A DNA stretch of 63,554 nt from an uncultured Muribaculaceae bacterium. Its GTDB lineage: Bacteria > Bacteroidota > Bacteroidia > Bacteroidales > Muribaculaceae. The notes beneath the pieces are model-generated. The model ran no database searches. It had not been told where the DNA came from and saw nothing but the letters and a program-made list of their open reading frames with translations. The stretch covers positions 1 to 63,554 of the forward strand of contig CANDNO010000006.1 in assembly GCA_947386115.1 (NCBI GenBank). The letters are read 5' to 3'. Below are positions 8,835 to 16,914 of this stretch, one piece after another (the stretch's first letter is position 1; every line of letters begins with the position of its first letter). A program made the translations under genes and the position numbers.

Positions 8835-8997
8835 TTGAAGTAAATGTCACACCCGCGAAAAACAGGAAAACGTGGGTCGTGGAGAGAGAGTGCCGGTTGC
8901 TAAGAATACATTTAAGATTGGCGATCGATACAGATGGGGTCGGCGGCAGGACGTTTTCCAGGTGCAATAATTGGGGTGCATTCGTTATTACGCTCGA

Positions 8998-9005
8998 CAA
9001 ATATA
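8998..9005 (-). promoter_or_regulatory. Possible -7 box for the AraC gene
   Basis: TATATTTG on the minus strand matches TAnnTTTG and would start a transcript about 160 nt before the AraC start codon. A TTG lies 23 nt upstream of it, slightly farther than usual. Confidence 0.4.
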
Positions 9006-9214
9006 GTGTGAAAATTTGGATAATCACACAACATGGAAGTGAAAAATTGTAAACATGGTACATAGTGTGGAACAACATATTAGTGATTGGAAATTTTAAG
9101 AAGTATTGGGAACTTTTATAACTTCCCCGGCGTTATACTTGGTGCAATGAGGTGCAAAAAAGTCGTATCGGCTACAAGTGGCACCCGAAAGCACCGATAT
9201 ACCCCACATTTTTA

Positions 9215-9245
9215 TTTGGAGTGTATATACATTTTTCTAACTTTG
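9215..9245 (+). promoter_or_regulatory. Bacteroidetes-type promoter of the efflux operon
   Basis: TTTG at 9215-9218 and TAACTTTG at 9238-9245 are separated by 19 nt, matching the -33/-7 pattern of the Bacteroidetes primary sigma factor. The TolC start codon follows 38 nt later. Confidence 0.75.
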
Positions 9246-9282
9246 CATTTTCATATCGTTTCAACAGTAACCCTTCATCGCC

Positions 9283-10728
9283 ATGAGTTCAAGATCATCA
9301 TTAATAGCGACTCTGCTTCTGGTATCATCCACACTAACCGCCGGAGCCGAGGTTTACTCGCTCGACTCATGCCGGTCGCTCGCTCTTTCCCACAACAAGG
9401 AATTGCTCATGCAGCAGGAACGCGTCAAAGCTGCCGGCTATCAGCGCCGGGAGGCATTTGCCGCCTATCTGCCTGCCATCGACTTTGCCGGCGGATACAT
9501 GTACAATCAGAAGAAGATCTCGATATTTGACTCTGACCAGTTGCTGCCAACCAAGAGTTTCAACCCCCAGACCGGTTCATACGACTTCAATCTCGTTACC
9601 GACCCGTCAACACACATGCCCATAAAAGGCCCCGACGGACAGTATGTACCGTCGACCGTGGCCCTCATACCCAAGGAGGCCATGACCTATGACATACACA
9701 ACGTGGTGTTCGGAGCCGTTACTCTCACACAGCCCATCTACATGGGTGGCAAGATTGTGGCCATGAACAAACTGGCCGGATATGCCGAAGACCTCGCCAA
9801 GGACCTTCACGCAGCCGCCCGCCAGGATGTGGTCTATGCCGTCGATGCCGCCTACTGGCAGGTGGTATCACTGTCGGCCAAACACGAGCTCGCCACAAGC
9901 TACGTGGCCCTGCTCGACTCCCTCGACCGCAATGTGCAGCTCATGCTCGACGAGGGTGTGGCCACCCGCAGCGACAAACTCACTGTCGACGTCAAGCTTA
10001 ACGAGGCACAGATAGACCTCACGAAGGTTGAGAACGGTCTCGTGCTCTCGCGCATGCTGCTCGCCCAGCTGTGCGGACTGCCCGTTGAGTCGAACATGCA
10101 TGTGGCCGACGAGAGCATCGAGCAGGTCAACACGTCGGCCGAGATAGCCACGAGCTACGACATGCCCAATGTATATGCCGCCCGCTACGACATCCGCGCT
10201 CTCGAAAAAGCCACTCAGATAGCCCACCAGCAGGGCAAGGTGGCGATGTCGTCGATGCTGCCCAACATTGCGCTGATAGGGTCATACTCGTTCAGTAACC
10301 CCAATATGTATGACGGTTTCAAGAAACGCTTCGACGGCGCGTTCTCGGTAGGCGTTATGGTATCGGTACCCATCTGGCACTGGGGCGGCAACTACAACAA
10401 GTACCGCGCCGCCAAGGCCGAGCAGAAGGTTGCCGAGCTGCGGCTTGACGACGCCAAGGAGAAAATAACCCTCCAGGTATCGCAGGCCGCCTTCAAGGCT
10501 CAGGAGGCCATGAAAACCTATCTCATGACCATCACCAACGAGACCAAGGCCAACGAGAATCTCGACAACGCACGCATAGGTTTCAGCGAGGGTGTGCTCA
10601 CCACCGACAACGTACTCGAGGCACAGACGGCATGGCTCAAAGCCCATAGCGAGAAAATCGACGCCATGATCGAGGTACAACTCTGCGACGTCTACCTCAA
10701 CAAGGTGCTGGGACGCATGAACTATTGA
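9283..10728 (+). CDS. TolC family outer membrane efflux protein
   Basis: A 481-residue outer membrane channel protein. The signal peptide (SSLIATLLLVSSTLTAGAEV) is followed by a mature start YSLDSCRSLALSHN typical of TolC/OEP members, and two long alternating helix-strand repeats. It would form the trimeric exit duct for the inner membrane pump encoded downstream. It is the first gene of a four-gene operon (TolC, HlyD, two ABC-2 permeases) with a good promoter upstream. The family is confident; the exported compound is unknown. Confidence 0.92.
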   Translation: MSSRSSLIATLLLVSSTLTAGAEVYSLDSCRSLALSHNKELLMQQERVKAAGYQRREAFAAYLPAIDFAGGYMYNQKKISIFDSDQLLPTKSFNPQTGSYDFNLVTDPSTHMPIKGPDGQYVPSTVALIPKEAMTYDIHNVVFGAVTLTQPIYMGGKIVAMNKLAGYAEDLAKDLHAAARQDVVYAVDAAYWQVVSLSAKHELATSYVALLDSLDRNVQLMLDEGVATRSDKLTVDVKLNEAQIDLTKVENGLVLSRMLLAQLCGLPVESNMHVADESIEQVNTSAEIATSYDMPNVYAARYDIRALEKATQIAHQQGKVAMSSMLPNIALIGSYSFSNPNMYDGFKKRFDGAFSVGVMVSVPIWHWGGNYNKYRAAKAEQKVAELRLDDAKEKITLQVSQAAFKAQEAMKTYLMTITNETKANENLDNARIGFSEGVLTTDNVLEAQTAWLKAHSEKIDAMIEVQLCDVYLNKVLGRMNY

Positions 10729-10754
10729 TTATAAAGAAAATAAAACATAAGAAT

Positions 10755-11765
10755 ATGGCTGACAATATTCAAAACACAATCGATGAGAAGAAAGAGAACC
10801 GGCGCCTGATGTCGTCGCTGGCCATCGTCGTTATTCTGGTAGCGCTGCTCGCTCTGGTAGGCTTCCTGTTCATAAAAGAGCCGCCCGAACTTATCGAGGG
10901 ACAGGCCGACGCCACATCGGTGCGCATCTCGGGCACCCTGCCCGGCCGCGTGACCGAGTTCATGGTCAAGGAGGGCGACATGGTCAAGGAGGGGGACACC
11001 CTCGTGCACATACACTCGGCCCTGGCCGAAGCCAAGCTACTCCAGGCCGAGAACATGGTCGAGGCAGCCGAAGCCATGAACCGCAAGGTCGACTCGGGCA
11101 CCCGCGTACAGATCATCCAGTCGGCCTATCAGTTATGGCAACAGGCCAAGGCAGCCGTAGGCATCACAAAGAAGACCTACGACCGCATGGAGGCCCTGTT
11201 CACCAAAGGTGTTGTCTCGGAGCAAAAACGTGACGAGGCCAAGGCAGCTTACGACGCTGCAGTAGCGGCCGAGCGTGCGGCCGAGAGCCAGTACAGCCTG
11301 GCCAAGCAGGGCGCTCAGAGCGAGGACAAGCAGAGCGCAAGCGCCATGGTAGGCGTAGCCCGCGGCGGTGTAGCCGAGGTAAACGCCCTTCTCGACGACC
11401 AGTATCTTGTAGCCCCCTGCGACGGACAGATTGATGTGATCTACCCCCACCAGGGCGAGCTTGTGGCCATGGGTGCTCCCATCATGAACCTGCTCCGCAC
11501 CGACGACAAGTGGGTGACATTCAACGTGCGCGAGGAACTGCTCAACGATCTCACCCTGGGCAAGACCATCAAGGTAATGATTCCGGCTCTCGACAAGAAA
11601 GAAGTCGAAGCCCGCATCTATTACATCCAGGACATGGGCTCCTACGCCACCTGGCGCGCCACCAAGTCGACCGGCGACTGGGATAGCCGCACGTTCCAGA
11701 TCAAAGCACGCCCGCTCGACTCCATTCCCAACCTGCGCCCGGGAATGACCGTCATCTATCGTTAA
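10755..11765 (+). CDS. HlyD family periplasmic adaptor protein (membrane fusion protein)
   Basis: A 336-residue adaptor linking the inner membrane transporter to TolC. It has one N-terminal membrane anchor (LAIVVILVALLALVGFLFI, about residues 19-37), then a biotinyl-lipoyl half-motif (SGTLPGRVTEFMVKEGDMVK), an alpha-helical hairpin rich in Ala, Glu and Gln, and the second lipoyl half (LVAPCDGQIDVIYPHQGELV). The ATG at 10755 (MADNIQNTIDEKK) is preferred to an upstream TTG that overlaps the tolC stop. The layout resembles YhiI/EmrA-type adaptors. It is 31 nt before the first permease. Confidence 0.92.
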   Translation: MADNIQNTIDEKKENRRLMSSLAIVVILVALLALVGFLFIKEPPELIEGQADATSVRISGTLPGRVTEFMVKEGDMVKEGDTLVHIHSALAEAKLLQAENMVEAAEAMNRKVDSGTRVQIIQSAYQLWQQAKAAVGITKKTYDRMEALFTKGVVSEQKRDEAKAAYDAAVAAERAAESQYSLAKQGAQSEDKQSASAMVGVARGGVAEVNALLDDQYLVAPCDGQIDVIYPHQGELVAMGAPIMNLLRTDDKWVTFNVREELLNDLTLGKTIKVMIPALDKKEVEARIYYIQDMGSYATWRATKSTGDWDSRTFQIKARPLDSIPNLRPGMTVIYR

Positions 11766-11796
11766 ACGATATATTATCAAATAATTACTGAAAAAG

Positions 11797-12960
11797 ATGT
11801 TTGCAAAAGGACTCGGAGCGACAATGAGGCGCGAGCTATCCCGATGGGGCTCGCGGCGGGTTTACCTGTGGGGCATGGTCATCATACCCCTCACCGTGGC
11901 CTTTTTCTTCCTCAACCTCATGGAGGAGGGTCTTCCCACCAAGGTACCCACGGCCATTGTCGACCTCGACAACTCGTCGATGTCGCGCACTCTCACCCAG
12001 TCGCTGGGCAGTACCGAGCTCATCGACATCAAGGAACATGCCACGAGCTATCACGAGGCCATGGCAATGGTGAGATCGGGGAAAATCTACGGTTTCTTCC
12101 TCATTCCGCGCGAGTTTGAAGCCCACGCCCTGGCCGGGCGCACCCCTACCCTCACCTATTACAGCAACATGACCTACTTCGTGCCGGGCACCCTGTCTTT
12201 CAAGGGTTTCAAGACCATGGCCGTGCTCACATCGGGCAAAGTCGTGGAGACATCTCTCACGGGGCGAGGCATCAGCGAGGAGATCGCCGGCACGTTGCTT
12301 CAACCCGTCGTCGTTGACGTACACCCGCTGGGCAACCCGTGGACCAACTATTCGATATACCTGTGCAACTCATTCATACCCGGCCTGCTCGAGTTGATGA
12401 TATTCCTGCTCACATGCTTCGCGATATGTGGTGAAATAAAGCACGGAACATCGCGTGGCTGGCTCGCGACAGCCCATGGCTCAGTCACGACGGCCATCAT
12501 TGGCAAGCTGTTGCCACAGACCATCGTGTTTACCATGATAGGATGGTTCTTCGACGCGCTGCTGTTCAAGTATTTCCACTTCCCGTGCGGGCACCCCGGC
12601 AATATGCTCATCGCCATGCCGCTGTTTGTCATCGCATGCCAGTCGTTCGCGCTTATAGTATGCTCGGCCATCCCCAACCTGCGACTTGCCCTTAGCGCCT
12701 GTTGCCTCATGGGTATACTGGCTTTCTCGATAGCCGGCTTCTCGTTCCCGGTCGAGAACATGTATGGTGCCATCGGCATCTTCAGCTACATACTGCCCGT
12801 GCGCTGGTATTTCCTCATCTATATCGACCAGGCGCTCAACGGCATCGACCTCTACTACTCGCGCTACTTCTATGTGGCACTGATAATGTTTGTGCTCGGA
12901 GCCTGCGCGATAGCATGGCGACTGAAAAAAAGATGTTTAAACCCCGTTTATGTGCCTTAG
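11797..12960 (+). CDS. ABC-2 type permease, efflux subunit 1
   Basis: A 387-residue inner membrane permease of the ABC2_membrane_3 type: one N-terminal membrane segment (YLWGMVIIPLTVAFFFLNLM), a large extracytoplasmic domain with VPTAIVDLDNSSMSRTL, then about five membrane segments in the C-terminal half. This is the YhhJ/YbhS design in which two permeases work with an ATP-binding subunit. A second permease follows 4 nt downstream. No ATPase gene is found in the operon. Confidence 0.9.
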   Translation: MFAKGLGATMRRELSRWGSRRVYLWGMVIIPLTVAFFFLNLMEEGLPTKVPTAIVDLDNSSMSRTLTQSLGSTELIDIKEHATSYHEAMAMVRSGKIYGFFLIPREFEAHALAGRTPTLTYYSNMTYFVPGTLSFKGFKTMAVLTSGKVVETSLTGRGISEEIAGTLLQPVVVDVHPLGNPWTNYSIYLCNSFIPGLLELMIFLLTCFAICGEIKHGTSRGWLATAHGSVTTAIIGKLLPQTIVFTMIGWFFDALLFKYFHFPCGHPGNMLIAMPLFVIACQSFALIVCSAIPNLRLALSACCLMGILAFSIAGFSFPVENMYGAIGIFSYILPVRWYFLIYIDQALNGIDLYYSRYFYVALIMFVLGACAIAWRLKKRCLNPVYVP

Positions 12961-12964
12961 CGAT

Positions 12965-14155
12965 ATGTTGAAAAAAATAAAATACTGGACTCTCGATGTG
13001 GCACGGGTCATGAGACGCGAACTCAACCTGTCGCTTACCGACGTGGGCGTGTTGCTCTTCTTCATCTTCCTGCCTCTCGTCTACCCCCTCGTGTATACGC
13101 TCATCTATAATCCAGAGGTGGCTCGCGAGATTCCCGTTGCCGTGGTCGACGACTGCCGCTCGGCCCAGAGCCGCGAATTCGTGCGCATGACCGACGCTAC
13201 CGAGGCAATCCACATCATAGGCTATGCCACCGACATGGCCGAGGCACGACGCTGGAAGGACGCCAAGGACTGCTACGGCATACTCTATATACCCCACGAC
13301 TACTCGCGCTCGCTGGGTCGTGGCGAGCAGGCCAATGTCACCTTCTACAGCGACATGTCGCTGCTGCTGCGATACAGATCAATGCTCATGAGCATGACCA
13401 ACCTGCAGCTCGCCGCCGGCGCCAAGATACGCACCGAGACCATCTCGTCGCTCGGAATGTCGGGCACGAGCATGTCGGGCAGCCCCGTAGAGAACGTGTC
13501 ATTCATGCTCGGCGACACCGAGCAGGGATTCGCATCGTTTGTCATCCCCGGCATCATAATACTCATTCTCCAGCAGAGCATGCTGCTGGGAATCACCCTG
13601 CTGGGCGGCACAAGCTACGAGCGCCGGCTACGTAACGGCGGCATCGACCCTCTGGGTATCAGGACCTCGGCGTCGGCATCGGTCATAGGACGCATGCTTT
13701 GCTACGTATTCATATACCTGCCCATCACGATATATGTGCTGCACTTCGTGCCGATATTCTTCTCGCTCCCCCACATAGGCTCACCGCTGCAATACTTCCC
13801 GTTTGTATTCCCCATGCTCATAGCCACGGCATTCTTCGGCATGACCGTCGAGATTATCGTCAAAGAGCGCGAGATGTCGTTCATGGTCGTAGTGTTCACG
13901 TCGGTAGTGTTCCTTTTCCTTTCGGGCCTCACATGGCCACGATATGCAATGAGCAAGCTGTGGCTGGCACTCGGCGATCTTATTCCGGCCACATGGGGCA
14001 TGGAGGGATTCATACGCATCAACTCCAACAACGCCACCATCTACGACAACACCCACTGTTACCTCATGATGTGGGCCCTCGCAGTGATATACTTCTTCAC
14101 CGCCATCTTCGTGACCCGTTATCGCGACATGCGATTCAGAGTCTACGGCCATTGA
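12965..14155 (+). CDS. ABC-2 type permease, efflux subunit 2
   Basis: A 396-residue permease similar in build to the preceding gene: N-terminal membrane segment (VLLFFIFLPLVYPLVYTLIY), extracytoplasmic domain beginning IPVAVVDDCRSAQSREF, and C-terminal membrane helices. The ATG at 12965 (MLKKIKYW) is chosen because the upstream alternative at 12950 overlaps the first permease and adds little. The two permeases probably form a heterodimer. A strong hairpin terminator follows, so the operon ends here without an ATP-binding protein. Confidence 0.9.
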   Translation: MLKKIKYWTLDVARVMRRELNLSLTDVGVLLFFIFLPLVYPLVYTLIYNPEVAREIPVAVVDDCRSAQSREFVRMTDATEAIHIIGYATDMAEARRWKDAKDCYGILYIPHDYSRSLGRGEQANVTFYSDMSLLLRYRSMLMSMTNLQLAAGAKIRTETISSLGMSGTSMSGSPVENVSFMLGDTEQGFASFVIPGIIILILQQSMLLGITLLGGTSYERRLRNGGIDPLGIRTSASASVIGRMLCYVFIYLPITIYVLHFVPIFFSLPHIGSPLQYFPFVFPMLIATAFFGMTVEIIVKEREMSFMVVVFTSVVFLFLSGLTWPRYAMSKLWLALGDLIPATWGMEGFIRINSNNATIYDNTHCYLMMWALAVIYFFTAIFVTRYRDMRFRVYGH

Positions 14156-14175
14156 ACACGATATAACGATATAAT

Positions 14176-14223
14176 AAAAGAGACATGCCGCGTGTAGACC
14201 CGCCACCGAGCATGTCTCTTTTC
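14176..14223 (+). terminator. Intrinsic terminator of the efflux operon
   Basis: A 13-bp perfect stem (14176-14188 with 14210-14222; AAAAGAGACATGC against GCATGTCTCTTTT) with a 21-nt loop ends in a T run. It lies 20 nt after the second permease. Confidence 0.85.
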
Positions 14224-14255
14224 GTTTATCCCTGTAAGTGATTTCATGTAAAATT

Positions 14256-14279
14256 ATGCAAAATGATTACATTTTGCAT
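14256..14279. promoter_or_regulatory. Perfect inverted repeat upstream of gdhA (candidate operator)
   Basis: ATGCAAAATG (14256-14265) and CATTTTGCAT (14270-14279) are exact inverted repeats around a 4-nt spacer, about 50 nt upstream of the gdhA -7 box. The symmetry and position fit a dimeric regulator site. No regulator can be named. Confidence 0.5.
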
Positions 14280-14331
14280 CTGCTCGTGAAAAAATAATTA
14301 CGTTTTGTTATGTTATCTCAAAAATTTGCAT

Positions 14332-14339
14332 TACTTTTG
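14332..14339 (+). promoter_or_regulatory. -7 box of the gdhA promoter
   Basis: TACTTTTG matches TAnnTTTG. A TTTG at 14304-14307 is 24 nt upstream, longer than usual, so the -33 element is uncertain. The start codon is 51 nt downstream. Confidence 0.6.
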
Positions 14340-14390
14340 CAGCGTTAAACCAATAAAGGTAAAAAAGTATTATTTCTTTAGGTTTGTAAA

Positions 14391-15734
14391 ATGAAAGCAA
14401 TAGAAGTAATCGACGACCTTAAGCGTCGTTTTCCTAACGAGCCCGAGTACATCCAGGCCGTGGAAGAAGTTATCACAACCATCGAGGATACTTACAATGA
14501 GCACCCCGAGTTTGAGCGTTACAATCTCATTGAACGTCTCTGTATACCCGACCGCATATTCTCATTCCGCGTATCCTGGATCGACGACGCCGGCAAAGTG
14601 CGCAACAACATGGGTTACCGCATCCAGCACAACAACGCCATCGGCCCGTACAAAGGCGGCATCCGCTTCCACTCGTCGGTCAACCAGTCGATTCTGAAAT
14701 TCCTTGCTTTCGAGCAGACTTTCAAGAACTCGCTCACCACGCTCGCCATGGGTGGCGCTAAGGGTGGTAGCGACTTCTCCCCCCGCGGTAAAAGCGACAT
14801 GGAGGTAATGAGATTCTGCCAGGCCTTTATAGCCGAGCTGTGGCGCCATATAGGCCCCGACACCGACGTTCCCGCAGGCGATATAGGCGTAGGCGGCCGC
14901 GAGGTAGGATACATGTACGGCTACTATAAGAAAATGGCCCGCGAATTCACCGGCACATTCACCGGCAAAGGTCTCGAATTCGGCGGCTCGCTCATTCGCC
15001 CCGAAGCTACCGGCTACGGCAACTGCTACTTCCTGCTCAACATGCTCGCCACACGCGGCATCGACATCAAGGGCAAGCGCGTGGCAATCTCAGGCTCGGG
15101 CAACGTAGCCACATACACAGCCAAGAAACTTCTCGAACTCGGAGCCGTCGTTGTATCGATGAGCGACAGCTCGGGTGCAATATATATCCCCGACGGAATG
15201 ACCCCCGCCATGCTCGACTACATCTTCGAGCTGAAGAACGTATATCGCGGACGCATAAGCGAGGTAGCCGAAGAATACCCCGAGCAGGTTCAGTATTTTG
15301 CCGGCGAACGCCCCTGGCATCGCGTTAAATGTGACATCGCCATGCCGTCGGCAACCCAGAACGAGATTGACGGCGAGGACGCCAAAGCACTGCTCGCCAA
15401 CGGCTGCATCGCCGTGAGCGAAGGCGCCAACATGCCCTCGACCCCCGAGGCAATTAAAGAATTCCTCAACGCCAAGATACTCTATGCACCCGGCAAGGCT
15501 GCAAACGCCGGCGGCGTAGCCACCTCGGGACTCGAGATGGCACAGAACTCGCAGAAACTCTCATGGAGCGCAGCCGAAGTCGACGCCAAACTCAAAGACA
15601 TCATGGCCAACATTCACGCCCAGTGCGTAGCCCACGGCACCGAGCCCGACGGCTATATCAACTACGTCAAAGGCGCCAACGTAGCCGGCTTCATGAAAGT
15701 AGCCCGCGCCATGATGGCACAAGGCGTCCTGTAA
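14391..15734 (+). CDS. gdhA: Glutamate dehydrogenase, NADP-specific type
   Basis: A 447-residue hexameric-type glutamate dehydrogenase that converts 2-oxoglutarate and ammonia to glutamate in the cytosol, a main ammonium assimilation route in gut Bacteroidales. PYKGGIRFHSSVN and the catalytic Lys in MGGAKGGSDF lie in the substrate domain, PAGDIGVGGREVGYM follows, and the C-terminal Rossmann domain has VAISGSGNVATYTAKKL. Length and motifs match the NADP-dependent 445-450 residue class. It is monocistronic, with its own promoter and a strong terminator. The upstream perfect inverted repeat may tie it to nitrogen control. Confidence 0.96.
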   Translation: MKAIEVIDDLKRRFPNEPEYIQAVEEVITTIEDTYNEHPEFERYNLIERLCIPDRIFSFRVSWIDDAGKVRNNMGYRIQHNNAIGPYKGGIRFHSSVNQSILKFLAFEQTFKNSLTTLAMGGAKGGSDFSPRGKSDMEVMRFCQAFIAELWRHIGPDTDVPAGDIGVGGREVGYMYGYYKKMAREFTGTFTGKGLEFGGSLIRPEATGYGNCYFLLNMLATRGIDIKGKRVAISGSGNVATYTAKKLLELGAVVVSMSDSSGAIYIPDGMTPAMLDYIFELKNVYRGRISEVAEEYPEQVQYFAGERPWHRVKCDIAMPSATQNEIDGEDAKALLANGCIAVSEGANMPSTPEAIKEFLNAKILYAPGKAANAGGVATSGLEMAQNSQKLSWSAAEVDAKLKDIMANIHAQCVAHGTEPDGYINYVKGANVAGFMKVARAMMAQGVL

Positions 15735-15783
15735 TTTAACGCATTCTAAAACAGATACATTTAAGATTGGTTTTATATAAGGT

Positions 15784-15819
15784 AAAGCGGGGCCTGTCGA
15801 GATGACAGGCCCCGCTTTT
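15784..15819 (+). terminator. Intrinsic terminator of gdhA
   Basis: A perfect 15-bp stem (15784-15798 with 15804-15818; GCGGGGCCTGTC/GACAGGCCCCGC core) with a 5-nt loop and TTTT, 49 nt after gdhA. Confidence 0.9.
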
Positions 15820-15920
15820 GTACCCCCCCAATCCAATTCCCCTTAAAAAAATTCATTTTTTTAATATTTTGCATCACACCCGCCCCAAACACACATTATC
15901 TTTGCACCGCAATCACCTCC

Positions 15921-16016
15921 CCCCACCCATAGACCCTCGCCCATAGACCCTCGCCCCTTGAACCTCGTCCCTTGAACCTCGTCCCTCGAACCTCGAACCT
16001 CGTCCCTCGCCCTGGT
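15921..16016. repeat. Degenerate heptamer array 1
   Basis: About 95 nt built from variants of ACCTCGT, CCCTCGC and CCTTGAA. Units are imperfect and about 7 nt long, with no spacers, so this is a microsatellite-like array and not a CRISPR. Related arrays lie at 16126-16186 and 38524-38603. Confidence 0.8.
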
Positions 16017-16036
16017 ATCCTTTTTGTCTCCGGTAA

Positions 16037-16058
16037 ACGCGATTTATCGCGTCCCTAT
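16037..16058 (-). repeat. REP-like hairpin, copy 2
   Basis: ACGCGA and TCGCGT (16037-16042/16047-16052) form a hairpin; read on the minus strand it is preceded by ATAGGGAC, the same head as the other copies. It lies between the two heptamer arrays upstream of upp. Confidence 0.65.
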
Positions 16059-16096
16059 TAACTTGAAATCAACACGTTGTTTATATTGCGAAGCCT

Positions 16097-16118
16097 ACGC
16101 GGCACGCCGCGTCCCCAA
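16097..16118 (-). repeat. REP-like hairpin, copy 3, joined to heptamer array
   Basis: ACGCGGC and GCCGCGT (16097-16103/16106-16112) form a 7-bp stem, with the minus-strand head TTGGGGAC. It is followed on the plus strand by AATCAGCG and then array 2, the same order as at 38494-38603. Confidence 0.75.
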
Positions 16119-16125
16119 AATCAGC

Positions 16126-16186
16126 GACCTCGTACCCCGCGCCTCGTACCTCGTACCTTGAACCTCGCCCCTCGCCCCTCGCGCCT
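16126..16186. repeat. Degenerate heptamer array 2
   Basis: Variants of ACCTCGT, ACCTTGA and CCCCTCG follow REP-like copy 3 directly. The array ends just ahead of the upp promoter. Confidence 0.78.
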
Positions 16187-16192
16187 AATATA

Positions 16193-16224
16193 TTTGCGCG
16201 TGTGGGAGAAATAGTGTAACTTTG
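16193..16224 (+). promoter_or_regulatory. Promoter of upp-murB
   Basis: TTTG at 16193-16196 and TAACTTTG at 16217-16224 with a 20-nt spacer. The upp start codon is 33 nt downstream. Confidence 0.75.
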
Positions 16225-16256
16225 AAATCAAAATATATAAAACCATTTATCAGGAG

Positions 16257-16910
16257 ATGAAAGTAGTAAATTTTGCCGATTACCGCTCGCTCATGAGCCA
16301 GTATATGAGAGAGCTGCGCGATGTGAATATACAGGGTGACATGCTGCGTTTCCGCCGCAATCTCGAGCGTATGGGCGAGATTATGGCTTTTGAGATCAGC
16401 CGTACTCTTGCCTACAAAAAGGAGACCATTACAACTCCGCTCGCCCAGACCGAGTGTGACGTAATAGCCGATAAAGTAGTGTTAGGCACCATCTTCCGCG
16501 CCGGAGTCCCGTTCCACCAGGGATTCCTCAACTTCTTTGACACGGCCGAAAACGCCTTTGTGAGCGCCTACCGCAAATACAAGGAAAAAGAGAACTTCGA
16601 CATCTGCATCGAATATCTCGCTTCGCCGCGACTCGACGGAAAAGTGCTCATCCTGGCCGACCCGATGCTTGCCACCGGCGCATCGATGGAACTCAGCTAC
16701 CGCGCCCTGCTCACCAAAGGCACACCGGCACACATCCACGTAGCCTCGGTAATAGCATCCCAGCAGGCCATCGACTACGTGAAGCGTACATTCCCTGCCG
16801 ACAAGACCACCATCTGGGTAGGAGCAATCGACCCCGAAATCAACGCCCACAGCTACATCGTCCCGGGACTGGGCGATGCCGGCGACCTCGCTTACGGCAC
16901 AAAAGAATAA
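16257..16910 (+). CDS. upp: Uracil phosphoribosyltransferase
   Basis: A 217-residue enzyme that makes UMP from uracil and PRPP in pyrimidine salvage. The PRPP-binding loop is ILADPMLATGASM (about residues 132-144), and GTIFRAGVPFHQG and the C-terminal uracil-contacting IVPGLGDAGDLAYGTKE are well preserved. Length is normal. It is followed by murB after 4 nt, a pairing that is probably only transcriptional. A clear promoter lies upstream, just after the heptamer array. Confidence 0.94.
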   Translation: MKVVNFADYRSLMSQYMRELRDVNIQGDMLRFRRNLERMGEIMAFEISRTLAYKKETITTPLAQTECDVIADKVVLGTIFRAGVPFHQGFLNFFDTAENAFVSAYRKYKEKENFDICIEYLASPRLDGKVLILADPMLATGASMELSYRALLTKGTPAHIHVASVIASQQAIDYVKRTFPADKTTIWVGAIDPEINAHSYIVPGLGDAGDLAYGTKE

Positions 16911-16914
16911 ACGC

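Larger units (their letters stand above)
8835..9282. other. Divergent intergenic region with GGTGCA repeats
   Basis: This 448-nt stretch separates the AraC regulator from the efflux operon. It holds four GGTGCA words in direct orientation (8961-8966, 8975-8980, 9141-9146, 9151-9156), a TATATTTG -7 box on the minus strand at 8998-9005 that could drive araC, and the tolC promoter at 9215-9245. No convincing gene was seen. Confidence 0.6.

Noticed and set aside
8743..9078. A 111-codon minus-strand frame overlapping the AraC start and intergenic region
   Set aside because: There are no domain signs and it overlaps the regulator in another frame; the region looks like promoter DNA.
15921..16186. 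Possible CRISPR array
   Set aside because: Repeats are about 7 nt, degenerate and without unique spacers; no cas genes are nearby.
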